A stretch of 53,371 bases of DNA from SZUA-230 sp964581095 (GTDB lineage Bacteria > Bacteroidota > Bacteroidia > Cytophagales > Cyclobacteriaceae). The notes beneath the pieces were generated by a model. The model did no database searches. It worked only from the letters and a program-made list of their open reading frames with translations, and had not been told where the DNA came from. Made by a program: the position numbers and the translations under genes. Location of the stretch: NCBI GenBank assembly GCA_964581095.1, contig CAZONK010000002.1:1-53371 (forward strand), in the 5' to 3' direction. The stretch's first letter is position 1. Each line of letters opens with the position of its first letter. Positions 43,693-52,037 of this stretch are shown one piece after another.

Positions 43693-45152
43693 TACTGTTT
43701 CGTTAATTCAAGCATTTTTTCGAGTATAACTTTATCATCAAAGGGTAATCTTTTGCCATTTATTTCCTGATATGTTTCATGCCCTTTTCCTGCTACCAGG
43801 ATGATGTCTTTATCTACTGCCATCATACATGCAGTTTTTATCGCTTCTTCCCTGTTGACCAGGGAAAGTGTTTTTTTATAATCAATCGGGCTTACTCCCG
43901 TTTTCATTTCTTCAATAATTATTTCAGGGTCTTCACTGCGGGGATTATCAGATGTAAAAATTACCTTATCACTCAATTTGCAAGCAACTGAAGCCATAAC
44001 AGGCCGTTTTTCTTTATCCCTGTCACCACCACACCCTACCACCGTTATTACTTTTTCATTTCCGGTTCTAATTACCTGAATAGTTCGTAATACATTTTCC
44101 AAAGCATCCGGTGTATGTGCATAATCTACGATTCCAATAATGTTCGAGTCTGATTTAATTTGTTCGAACCTTCCGGGGGCCGGCCTTACATCCGACAAAA
44201 CAGTTAATACCTCTTCTTCACTCTTTCCGCTTTCTACTGATGCGCCATATACGCTTAAAATGTTATAGGCATTAAAGTCTCCAATCATATTAAACCAGAT
44301 TTCATTGCCTCCTATATTTAATTCAAGTCCCTCAAATGTGTTTGATAACACACGCGCTTTGTAGTCAGCAATATTTTTTAATCCAAAAGTCACTTTATGT
44401 GCTTTTGTGTTTTGAATCATTATTTTTCCGCGCTTATCGTCGGCGTTTACAAGGGCGAAAGCCGAAGAGGGCAACGTATCAAAAAAAAGCTTTTTTGCTT
44501 TGATATATGCGTCAAATGACCCGTGATAATCGAGGTGATCGTGCGAAATATTAGTAAAAATTGCTCCTTTAAATTCAAGGCCGTTTATTCTTTGTTGAAT
44601 AATTGAGTGACTGCTTACTTCCATAAAACAATGTGTACAACCTTCCTCAACCATCTTTGAAAGCATGGAATTCAAGATTATAGGATCTGGTGTGGTATGT
44701 GTTGCTTCAAACTCCTTTTCTCCAATCATGTTTGTAACAGTCGAAAATAATCCCGACCGATAACCAAGTCGCGTGAACACATTATGAAGTAAAGTAGCAG
44801 TTGTGGTTTTACCATTTGTGCCGGTTACTCCAATAAGCTCTAGTTTTTTTGAAGGATTATTAAACCAGTTTGAAGCAATTATTCCAAGCGCCCCAGAGGG
44901 GTCCTCTACTTTTATAAGGGCGACATTATCAGGTACTATTGGTGCATATTTGCAAACTATTGCAGTAACTCCGTTTTTGATCGCGCTCTCAATAAAATCG
45001 TGACCATCAAACTGCGTACCCTGAATTGCTACAAAAAGACCTCCATTCACCGCATCCCGGCTGTCAAAAGCAATAGAACTGATTTCCGATTCCATATCAC
45101 CGGAAACTTCTATAAGGCGTACATTGTACAATATGTCCTTCAGCGATTTCAT
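43692..45152 (-). CDS. murE: UDP-MurNAc-tripeptide synthetase MurE (meso-diaminopimelate type)
   Basis: 486 residues. ATP-binding GTNGKTTTAT at 111-120, ATHTTPDPI, and NISHDHLDYHGSF are typical. The specificity motif SDNPRSEDP marks enzymes that add meso-diaminopimelate rather than lysine. It therefore predicts mDAP-type peptidoglycan. One base separates it from ftsI upstream and it shares one base with mraY downstream. MurF, which would add D-Ala-D-Ala next, is not encoded in this cluster. Confidence 0.96.
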   Translation of the reverse strand: MKSLKDILYNVRLIEVSGDMESEISSIAFDSRDAVNGGLFVAIQGTQFDGHDFIESAIKNGVTAIVCKYAPIVPDNVALIKVEDPSGALGIIASNWFNNPSKKLELIGVTGTNGKTTTATLLHNVFTRLGYRSGLFSTVTNMIGEKEFEATHTTPDPIILNSMLSKMVEEGCTHCFMEVSSHSIIQQRINGLEFKGAIFTNISHDHLDYHGSFDAYIKAKKLFFDTLPSSAFALVNADDKRGKIMIQNTKAHKVTFGLKNIADYKARVLSNTFEGLELNIGGNEIWFNMIGDFNAYNILSVYGASVESGKSEEEVLTVLSDVRPAPGRFEQIKSDSNIIGIVDYAHTPDALENVLRTIQVIRTGNEKVITVVGCGGDRDKEKRPVMASVACKLSDKVIFTSDNPRSEDPEIIIEEMKTGVSPIDYKKTLSLVNREEAIKTACMMAVDKDIILVAGKGHETYQEINGKRLPFDDKVILEKMLELTKQ

Positions 45153-47243
45153 TTATCCTAGTGTCAGTAGTATTTTTGAGGTACCACCTACAGATTTCCC
45201 CGGGCTAACTGATTGTTTTACAACCCTACCCTTTCCCTTATAATTTACACGCACACCCTGGTTTTCAAGTAAAAACATTGCATCTCGCAACGTCATACCC
45301 GTAACATCAGGAACGAGGTTGTTTAGAATAGTATTTTTTCGCCAGTCAATAGAGTTGTTATTGATTCTGGATTTTACCCACTTCTCATCAGAAAGATTAT
45401 GATTGGAAATTCCTAATGCATTACATATAAGTGTCAGGTCATCAACATTTCCTGATCGTATAACAGGAAAAATTCCTTTTGGTATTTCAACTGATGTTGC
45501 AAAACTCTCATGCATCTGAATGTTATTAGCAAATATTTTATCAGAAACCTCCCTGAAAACCGGGGCAGCAACGTTATTACCATATTTGTAAAAACCCCTG
45601 GGATTCTCAATCACAACTATCATACTGTATTTAGGATTATCTGCTGGAAAATATCCAACAAAAGAAGTGTAGTATTCCTTTTGATACTTCCCATTTTTTA
45701 ATGTAACTGCAGTACCTGTTTTGCCTGCAATTTTATAAAGAGGCGTTTGTATGTTGCTTGCGGTTCCTGTCTCTACAACACCCTCCAGCATTTTTTGCAG
45801 CTTAATTAATGTTTTCTTTGAACATATCCTTTTGGTAATTCTCGATGTTTGAAAACTGGTTATTTCTTTGTCGGCCCTGAAAATTTTCTTAACAATAATT
45901 GGCTTAATCATTTCACCATTGTTGGCCACGGCGTTGTACAAAGTAAGCGTTTGCAATGGGGTGAGTTCAAGACCATAGCCGTGCGCCATCCACGGAAGTG
46001 TAAGCCCACTCCATTTATCTGTGGTTTTTACTTTGGGTATCCCTTCACCCATCATCTGGAACCCGAGTGGTTTTGTAAGGCCAAGATTTTCGATGTAGTT
46101 GTAGAAAACATCTGGTTTCAAACCAAAATACTTATCAGCAAGTTTTGCCATTGCTACATTGGAAGATAATTCGAATGCTTCCTCCACTGTTATAGTGCCA
46201 TATCCTCCTTCATGATGATCGCGAATCTCGCTATCATAAATTTTTAACCTGCCATTGCCTGTAGCAACTGTGTCAGAAAGTTTAATGTTGTTTTCTTCCA
46301 GAAGGGCCAGCATTGTTACGAGTTTGAAAGTAGATCCGGGTTCGCGCAAACCATGGCCACCAACAGCATAGTTATATCGTTCACCATACTTCCCACTCTT
46401 ATATTTACTTAGATTCGATATGGCCTTGATCTCTCCTGTAGTTACCTCCATTACCACAACACTCCCATAATCGGCATTATGTTTTTCCAATGCACTTAAT
46501 AAAGCATGTTCAGTAATATCCTGGAGATTTACGTCAATCGTTGTTTCAAGGTCATATCCATCAACAGGGCGTACTTCGTCACCGTTGTATAAAGGTTTCC
46601 AGTTTCCTCCTGCTACCTTTTGATAGAGGGCTTTTCCATCACTCCCGGCCAAATCTGCATTGAAACTATACTCGAGGCCTGCGCCCTCACTATTGGAATT
46701 TAAATATCCGATGGTACGGTTCGCCAAATAGGTAAACGGTTTGAATCTTTTTTCTGATTTTTCGAATATTACCCCCCCTTTCATTCTTCCTGCCCTTAAA
46801 ATTGGCCAGGTACTCATTTCCTTTTTCTGTTGATAGTTGATCTGTTTCCTGTTTAGCAAAACATACTTTTTGCCAGAGACGCGGGCATTATTTATCCGTT
46901 GTTTATATTCTTTCACTGATTTATCCCCAAACGTCTTCGACAAAAGGAAACATAAAGAGTCAATTCCATCCTGATACAATTCCTGAGAGGCCCTTGAAGG
47001 ATCAAAAGCAACTTTATAAAAAGGGAGTGAGGTTGCGAGTAAGCTACCATTGTCAGATAGTATATTTCCCCGGGTTGCTTTTACGGTTCGATATTGCAGG
47101 CCAATTTTTTCAGCCATTGCCATCCATTTTTCACCTTGAACAAACTGGATATTTGTAATTTTATAAATAATCAGGAGCCCAAACAGAAAGACAACAATAA
47201 ATGCCACCCTTACTCTTACCAATATGGAATTCTTGATGTTCAT
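45153..47243 (-). CDS. ftsI: Septal penicillin-binding protein FtsI (class B, with PASTA domain)
   Basis: 696 residues. A membrane helix (about 12-30) precedes the PBP dimerisation domain and a transpeptidase domain with all three motifs: STFK with Ser304 and Lys307, SSN (360-362) and KTG in AGKTGTAVTL. The last 50 residues are a PASTA domain (VPDVTGMTLRDAMFLLENQG...), absent from the E. coli FtsI but usual in Bacteroidota and Firmicutes. It cross-links septal peptidoglycan with FtsW. Start overlaps the end of the FtsL-like gene by 4 bp. Confidence 0.96.
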   Translation of the reverse strand: MNIKNSILVRVRVAFIVVFLFGLLIIYKITNIQFVQGEKWMAMAEKIGLQYRTVKATRGNILSDNGSLLATSLPFYKVAFDPSRASQELYQDGIDSLCFLLSKTFGDKSVKEYKQRINNARVSGKKYVLLNRKQINYQQKKEMSTWPILRAGRMKGGVIFEKSEKRFKPFTYLANRTIGYLNSNSEGAGLEYSFNADLAGSDGKALYQKVAGGNWKPLYNGDEVRPVDGYDLETTIDVNLQDITEHALLSALEKHNADYGSVVVMEVTTGEIKAISNLSKYKSGKYGERYNYAVGGHGLREPGSTFKLVTMLALLEENNIKLSDTVATGNGRLKIYDSEIRDHHEGGYGTITVEEAFELSSNVAMAKLADKYFGLKPDVFYNYIENLGLTKPLGFQMMGEGIPKVKTTDKWSGLTLPWMAHGYGLELTPLQTLTLYNAVANNGEMIKPIIVKKIFRADKEITSFQTSRITKRICSKKTLIKLQKMLEGVVETGTASNIQTPLYKIAGKTGTAVTLKNGKYQKEYYTSFVGYFPADNPKYSMIVVIENPRGFYKYGNNVAAPVFREVSDKIFANNIQMHESFATSVEIPKGIFPVIRSGNVDDLTLICNALGISNHNLSDEKWVKSRINNNSIDWRKNTILNNLVPDVTGMTLRDAMFLLENQGVRVNYKGKGRVVKQSVSPGKSVGGTSKILLTLG

Positions 47244-47605
47244 TCAGGTTTCACTATTATTTTAGTTGGAGGGGTTTCGCTTTCTACAATGCCACTTACT
47301 TCGAGTTTTTTGGCTACTTCCGATTGTAACCGTGCATACATATAATCTGCCTTGAGGGTTGTGTAATCAGCCCTGAGATCCTCGGTCTCCACTTGAATTT
47401 TGTTGATATTGCGTTGAGTAGATTCGTTATAATGCGTATTGCCTACATAAATTACTCCCAGGACTGTTATGAAAAGTACATGTGGAGCATATTTTACCGG
47501 TAACCCATCTTCAAATACATTTTCCAGGTTAATCCATTGCTCAATTCTCCTGAAAATGCTTCTTGATTTACTCTCGGGATGAATTTTGTATGTGTTTTCT
47601 TCCAT
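47240..47605 (-). CDS. ftsL: FtsL-like cell division protein
   Basis: 121 residues. A cytoplasmic N-terminus of about 42 residues is followed by one membrane helix (about 43-57, HVLFITVLGVIYVGN) and a coiled-coil region (about 60-103) in the periplasm. This is the FtsL/FtsB topology. Sequence similarity among such proteins is weak; the assignment depends on the position between rsmH and ftsI and on size. It lies 2 bases after rsmH and overlaps ftsI by 4 bases. Confidence 0.82.
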   Translation of the reverse strand: MEENTYKIHPESKSRSIFRRIEQWINLENVFEDGLPVKYAPHVLFITVLGVIYVGNTHYNESTQRNINKIQVETEDLRADYTTLKADYMYARLQSEVAKKLEVSGIVESETPPTKIIVKPE

Positions 47606-47607
47606 GG

Positions 47608-48531
47608 TTACAACTTTTTACCAATTCTTAATTTTGCACTCCTTGCTCGTTTGTTTTGAGTGATTTCATCCATTCCCGGTACAATTGGCTTTCGAACCAC
47701 AGGTTCAATCGGCCTTATCAGGTTTCCATAAAAATCTTTTTCGGGATTTCCTTCAAAATTGCCATAACGCATGATGTTTTTTACAAGACGATCTTCAAGT
47801 GAATGATAGGATATTACAGCAAGTCGGCCATCCTTTGACAGCAATTCAACAGACTGCTGAAGCATCTCTTTCAGGGCGTTTATTTCATCATTTACTTCAA
47901 TTCTTAGCGCCTGAAATATCTGAGAATAATACTTCATCTCCCTTCCCCGTGGTGCAGTTTTTGATGCAATTGCCTTTAATTGATCTGTCGTTTTGATTTG
48001 CTCTATATGGCGCTGACTCACGATTGCGTTCGCCAAAGTTTTTGCATTTCTCACCTCACCATATTGTCCGAATATATTTTGTAGTTCTGTTTCCGTATAT
48101 TCGTTTAAAACCTGTTTCGCTGATTTACTGCCCTGCTGGCTCATTCGCATATCAAGTTGGGCATTGTACCGTGTACTAAAACCACGCGGTCCCTCGTTGA
48201 TCTGATGTGATGATACACCCAGGTCGGCAAGTATGCCTTGAACTTCATTCACACCGTACATTTGTAAATACCGTTGCAGGTAACGGAAATTTGATTCAAT
48301 AAATACAAACCGATCATCATTCCTATATGCCAGGGTGTTGGGCTTTGCATCAGGATCCTGGTCAAAAGCGAAAAGTTTACCCGTTGTTAGTTTTTCGATT
48401 ATCCTGGCTGAATGACCTCCACCACCAAAGGTAAGGTCAACATATGTCCCTGTTGGGTCCACATCCAATGCCGCTATGCTTTCATCGAGCAAAACAGGTT
48501 TATGATATGATTCAGCCATTAGTGCCAGCAT
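47608..48531 (-). CDS. rsmH: 16S rRNA (cytosine-1402-N4)-methyltransferase RsmH
   Basis: 307 residues. It N4-methylates C1402 of 16S rRNA with SAM. Motifs: YHKPVLLDESI at the N-terminus, VDLTFGGGGHSARI (SAM loop), ILADLGVSSHQI and RGFSTRYNAQLDMRM, QALRIEVNDEI, and the ending SAKLRI. Second gene of the dcw operon; its start codon shares one base with the mraZ stop. Confidence 0.97.
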   Translation of the reverse strand: MLALMAESYHKPVLLDESIAALDVDPTGTYVDLTFGGGGHSARIIEKLTTGKLFAFDQDPDAKPNTLAYRNDDRFVFIESNFRYLQRYLQMYGVNEVQGILADLGVSSHQINEGPRGFSTRYNAQLDMRMSQQGSKSAKQVLNEYTETELQNIFGQYGEVRNAKTLANAIVSQRHIEQIKTTDQLKAIASKTAPRGREMKYYSQIFQALRIEVNDEINALKEMLQQSVELLSKDGRLAVISYHSLEDRLVKNIMRYGNFEGNPEKDFYGNLIRPIEPVVRKPIVPGMDEITQNKRARSAKLRIGKKL

Positions 48532-48974
48532 TATTCATTCAAATATTTTTCAGCCAATTCAGACAATTCCTGGGGATCCTTGATAAGAAACTCATCGTAT
48601 TTATCAGGGTTCCATATTTCCATTCGATTTCCCATCCCTACCATTACGCTTTCCCGATCAATCCCGGCATACGCCAGCATAAATTTGGAAATCAGGAACC
48701 TTCCTGAATTATCTAACTCAACCTGCATGGTTCCCCTAAAAAAATTACGTTGTAGCTTCCTGTATTCAACATTGAATTCGTTGAGGCCTGCAATCCTTGA
48801 AAATATTTTCTTATACTCAACCTGGGGATACAGCAGAAGGCAAGGTTCAAATCCTTTGACAAGAAACAGATGGGAACCGGAAGCATCGGGGATCGATGCC
48901 TTTAGCCTGGATGGCAAGACCAACCTGCCTTTGGCATCCAGTTTACATTCATATTCTCCTGTGATAAACAACAT
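48531..48974 (-). CDS. mraZ: Transcriptional regulator MraZ
   Basis: 147 residues with two SpoVT/AbrB-like halves, each with a D-x-(K/S)-GR core: LDAKGRLVLPSRL near the N-terminus and LDNSGRFLISKFM in the second half. MraZ forms a ring of dimers that binds direct repeats upstream of its own operon and controls the dcw cluster. The gene is the first of the thirteen-gene operon and a matching repeat array lies 57-92 bases upstream of its start. Confidence 0.96.
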   Translation of the reverse strand: MLFITGEYECKLDAKGRLVLPSRLKASIPDASGSHLFLVKGFEPCLLLYPQVEYKKIFSRIAGLNEFNVEYRKLQRNFFRGTMQVELDNSGRFLISKFMLAYAGIDRESVMVGMGNRMEIWNPDKYDEFLIKDPQELSELAEKYLNE

Positions 48975-49002
48975 AATCCCCCGAGTACAATTGCTCTAGT
49001 AA

Positions 49003-49032
49003 CAAACATCAGTAAAAATTCGGTAAAGTCAA
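49003..49032 (-). promoter_or_regulatory. Possible promoter of the dcw operon
   Basis: On the minus strand TTGAC (49032-49028) is followed about 17-18 bases later by GATGTTTG (49010-49003), close to TAnnTTTG with one mismatch. It overlaps the edge of the MraZ-type repeats, as expected for repression by MraZ. Start of transcription would be near 48997. Confidence 0.4.
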
Positions 49033-49067
49033 CCACTTTGCCCCACTTTTTACCACTTTTTCCCAAT
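49031..49067 (-). promoter_or_regulatory. MraZ operator: repeated AAAGTGG boxes with 10-bp period
   Basis: On the minus strand three perfect AAAGTGG boxes lie at 49059-49053, 49049-49043 and 49039-49033, exactly 10 bases apart (each followed by T or G), and a partial fourth copy (TTGGGA, 49066-49061) precedes them. This form matches the direct-repeat sites known for MraZ in other phyla. The array sits 57-92 bases before mraZ. Confidence 0.75.
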
Positions 49068-49080
49068 TTAAGGCAAAAAT

Positions 49081-49422
49081 CTTCGAAAAACCAGTAGCAA
49101 ATGGGAATTATTGTTACGAATGAGGATTACAATGGTATGAGATTGATCGTAAGTGACTAATTAATAGGTAATTAAAGAATTTCAGGTATTCCCAATTACA
49201 ATAAGACCTCTGATTTCTTCTTATCCAGGCCCTGCCACAGGAAAATATTATAAAATTTTTGACGAAAAGTTCAATAAGCTTATAAGTGAACTTTTGGAAG
49301 AATAACCTGAAACGGATAAACAGGCTCGATTGTTGAAAACCAATCTGAACTAATAACCCTGAGCAAAATACACTTGAACTGCCATTTTGATTTGGTCGTT
49401 TTTGTCGAGCTATTTTGTCATT
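49081..49422. other. Gap of about 340 bases with decayed coding sequence
   Basis: No intact gene. A plus-strand run about 49170-49305 reads VIKEFQVFPITIRP...YPGPATGKYYKIFDEK and ends ...KLISELLEE followed by TAA at 49303-49305, like the end of a lost protein, but it lacks a start and lies behind stop codons. The family is not recognised. No repeats or RNA gene are visible. Confidence 0.35.
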
Positions 49423-49845
49423 CTATAACTTATCCAATTGTCTCAAAGTCAACAAATTGATTGTCCAATATACAGAGAAAGTAATTATTCCTGTGAAAGT
49501 AACTAAAAAGAACTCATCCACACCATAGCTTCTTTCCCAAAATACTAAACCGAAAGTCAATCCAGAAATTATGCAAAGAAAACCTGTAAATTGAATAAGC
49601 GTTAGCCCAAGTATCTTCCCTTGTGTTTTAAATTTCTTCCAAAACGGAATTGTTAAAATAGCTTGAATTGTAATTGCAATGATCGTTGAAATTGGCACAA
49701 AGTATTTAAGAAATCCATTGTCTGGTTTGGTAAATATATCGCCATCATACACGATTAAATTAAAAACAACTAATAGCCCAAGTACAGCCAATACTCCAAA
49801 TACTGTTGGCAATATTGTTTTCATAATTATAGATTTCATAATCAA
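49423..49845 (-). CDS. Small integral membrane protein of unknown function
   Basis: 140 residues with four hydrophobic segments (about 9-30, 47-66, 80-101 and 112-132) and short charged loops. No family is recognised. The frame begins with three close methionines (MIMKSIIMK), so the start is uncertain by up to seven residues. It stands alone between decayed sequence and a short tandem repeat; no operon partner is visible. Amphipathic pattern and length support a real protein rather than a chance frame. Confidence 0.6.
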   Translation of the reverse strand: MIMKSIIMKTILPTVFGVLAVLGLLVVFNLIVYDGDIFTKPDNGFLKYFVPISTIIAITIQAILTIPFWKKFKTQGKILGLTLIQFTGFLCIISGLTFGLVFWERSYGVDEFFLVTFTGIITFSVYWTINLLTLRQLDKL

Positions 49846-49967
49846 TAATATTTATATGTACAGTTAACTGTCAGGAGACGTAAGCCTTGAGGTGACTATC
49901 AATTTTTTCCCGGAAATTTACGAATTTAAAGTGATTGGATTTAGCATTTCTCCATTCCATCCCTCCA

Positions 49968-50000
49968 ATATTCCAGTATTCCAGTATTCCAGTATTCCAC
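49968..50000. repeat. Short tandem repeat, 8-bp unit ATTCCAGT, about four copies
   Basis: ATTCCAGT is repeated at 49970, 49978, 49986 and partially at 49994. It lies just behind the stop of the polyprenyl synthase gene and is followed by a second short run (TTTTAC twice). Such simple repeats can vary in copy number. Confidence 0.85.
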
Positions 50001-50008
50001 TTTTACTT

Positions 50009-50980
50009 TTACTTCTCCCTCTCAATTGTAAAAGCAACCATATCAATCAATGAATTTTTATAGGAAGAATCTTCGAATTCATTAAGTATTTCAAGGGCTT
50101 CTTCATGATACCTTTTCATCACCGACCGGGCATAGTCGATTCCACCCCTTTCACGAACAAATTCAATAATATTTTCTACGCTTCCTGATTTATCATGGTT
50201 CCGAACCATTCGAATAATTTTTCTTTTTTCAATCCATGAAGAATTCTTTAGCGAATAGATCAAAGGCAGTGTCATTTTTTTCTCCTTGATATCAATGCCC
50301 AGTGGTTTTCCAATTTCCTCATTTCCATAATCAAAAAGGTCATCTTTAATCTGGAATGCCATACCTACTTTCTCACCAAACAGCTTCATTTTCTTAATCT
50401 GTCCATTTCCCGGTGAGGTTGACGCCGCTCCTACTGCACAACAAGATGATATGAGCGATGCGGTTTTTTGCCTGATAATATCATAGTACACCTCTTCGGT
50501 AATATCCAGGCTTCGTGATTTTTCCATCTGGAGTAACTCGCCTTCGCTCATTTCTTTTACCGCAGCCGATACAATTTTGAGAAGGTCAAAATCCTGATTA
50601 TCAACGGATAATAATAACCCCTTGGAAAGTAAAACATCACCTACCAAAACGGCAATTTTGTTTTTCCATAGCGCATTGATGGAGAAAAAGCCCCTGCGGT
50701 AATTGGCGTCATCTACCACATCGTCATGCACAAGGGTAGCTGTATGCAACAATTCGATCAATGAAGCGCCCCTGTATGTAGCATCACTGATTTCTCCACT
50801 CACGCCGGCGCTCAAAAAAACAAACATCGGGCGCATTTGTTTGCCTTTCCGTTTCACAATGTAGTTCATGATTTTATCCAGAAGAGGCACATTACTTTTC
50901 ATTGAATTGCGGAATTTCTTTTCAAATTCCTCCATCTCCGTTGCAATTGGAGCTTGTATTTGTTTTAATCTTATTTTCAT
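50009..50980 (-). CDS. Polyprenyl diphosphate synthase (long-chain, octaprenyl-type)
   Basis: 323 residues from ATG 50980; a longer reading to 51064 adds an unlikely hydrophobic stretch. It condenses isopentenyl diphosphate onto an allylic primer to make long all-trans prenyl chains, e.g. the quinone side chain. The first Asp-rich motif DDVVDD is in LVHDDVVDDAN and the second in IKDDLFDY; GKQMRPMFVFLSAG and GDVLLSKG are also typical. The chain length cannot be fixed from sequence. It is divergent from the alpha/beta hydrolase (87 bases between starts). Confidence 0.92.
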   Translation of the reverse strand: MKIRLKQIQAPIATEMEEFEKKFRNSMKSNVPLLDKIMNYIVKRKGKQMRPMFVFLSAGVSGEISDATYRGASLIELLHTATLVHDDVVDDANYRRGFFSINALWKNKIAVLVGDVLLSKGLLLSVDNQDFDLLKIVSAAVKEMSEGELLQMEKSRSLDITEEVYYDIIRQKTASLISSCCAVGAASTSPGNGQIKKMKLFGEKVGMAFQIKDDLFDYGNEEIGKPLGIDIKEKKMTLPLIYSLKNSSWIEKRKIIRMVRNHDKSGSVENIIEFVRERGGIDYARSVMKRYHEEALEILNEFEDSSYKNSLIDMVAFTIEREK

Positions 50981-51067
50981 TGCGGGAAAGAGGTACAATA
51001 TTACTACCAAATTGAAATGAAAACAAAGTACGTAATTCTTAATATTGCGTAAAAAAATATCCACAGC

Positions 51068-51922
51068 GTGAAAATAATTGACGAAATTATCCTTAACTCT
51101 TTACATAACAATCGGCGAATGCTGGCAGATATCAGGTACGTACCCGATGGTTCAAAAAAACCTGTAATCCTTTTTATCCATGGATTTAAAGGATTTAAAG
51201 ACTGGGGATCGTTCAATCTGATTGCTGATTATTTCGCCCGAAAAGGGTTTGTATTTAGTAAATTAAACCTTTCTCACAATGGCACTACCCTGGATAATCC
51301 CATTGATTTTGCAGATCTGGAGGCATTCGGTTCCAACAATTTTACAATTGAATTAGATGATGTTGAGGTGATGCTGGACTATTTGACAGGAAATGAACTG
51401 GATATACCAATTGATGAAATCGATCTCAATAAAATATTCCTCATAGGACATAGCCGTGGTGGTGGATTGGTAATTTTGAAAACTGCAGAAGACAAACGTG
51501 TGAAAGGACTGGTTACCTGGGCTGCCATCTCAGACTTGTCAAACAGGTGGCCTGAAGAAATATTGCAACAATGGAAAAAGGAAGGAGTATTGTACATATA
51601 CAATACCCGTACCGAGCAGAATATGCCCCTTTACTATCAATTGGTTACAAATTTTATAGGAAATAAGAAACGTTTGGATATTCCAAAGGCCGCACATAAA
51701 ATTTCGGTACCCTGGCTAATATGTCATGGCACAAACGACGAAACATTGCCATTTTCCATGGCCACTGATTTGAAGTCATGGAGTATGAATTCAGAGCTCT
51801 TTATTATCGATTCCGCTACACATACTTTTGGAGGTAGCCATCCCTGGGAAAAGGAAGAACTTGCCGATGATTCAAGGACACTTGTTGCGAAGACATCAGA
51901 GTTTCTTGAAAGAATACAATAA
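51068..51922 (+). CDS. Alpha/beta hydrolase (serine hydrolase) family protein
   Basis: 284 residues. The nucleophile elbow GHSRGGG (about 133-139), the oxyanion region FIHGFKGFKDWG (about 36-47), the acid HGTNDETLPF near 220 and the His in SATHTFGG near 255 complete a catalytic triad. The start is GTG at 51068. No signal peptide, so it is cytoplasmic. Substrate unknown; the fold covers esterases, lipases and peptidases. It is followed by a palindromic hairpin with a T-rich tail. Confidence 0.88.
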   Translation: MKIIDEIILNSLHNNRRMLADIRYVPDGSKKPVILFIHGFKGFKDWGSFNLIADYFARKGFVFSKLNLSHNGTTLDNPIDFADLEAFGSNNFTIELDDVEVMLDYLTGNELDIPIDEIDLNKIFLIGHSRGGGLVILKTAEDKRVKGLVTWAAISDLSNRWPEEILQQWKKEGVLYIYNTRTEQNMPLYYQLVTNFIGNKKRLDIPKAAHKISVPWLICHGTNDETLPFSMATDLKSWSMNSELFIIDSATHTFGGSHPWEKEELADDSRTLVAKTSEFLERIQ

Positions 51923-51953
51923 ATCATCCACTATTAGTACAATTAATTATGAA

Positions 51954-51990
51954 AATACCTACATGTAGGTATTGTTTTTATATTTTTTAT
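51954..51990 (+). terminator. Palindromic hairpin and T-rich tail after the hydrolase
   Basis: A perfect 20-base palindrome (51954-51973) with arms AATACCTA / TAGGTATT around CATG is followed by GTTTTTATATTTTTT. As RNA this is an 8-bp stem with a 4-base loop and a U-rich tail, a likely intrinsic terminator. As DNA it could also be an operator for the following gene. Confidence 0.55.
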
Positions 51991-52037
51991 GGAAGTAATT
52001 TACCACACAAAAAAAGTCACCTATTAAACTAACCACC

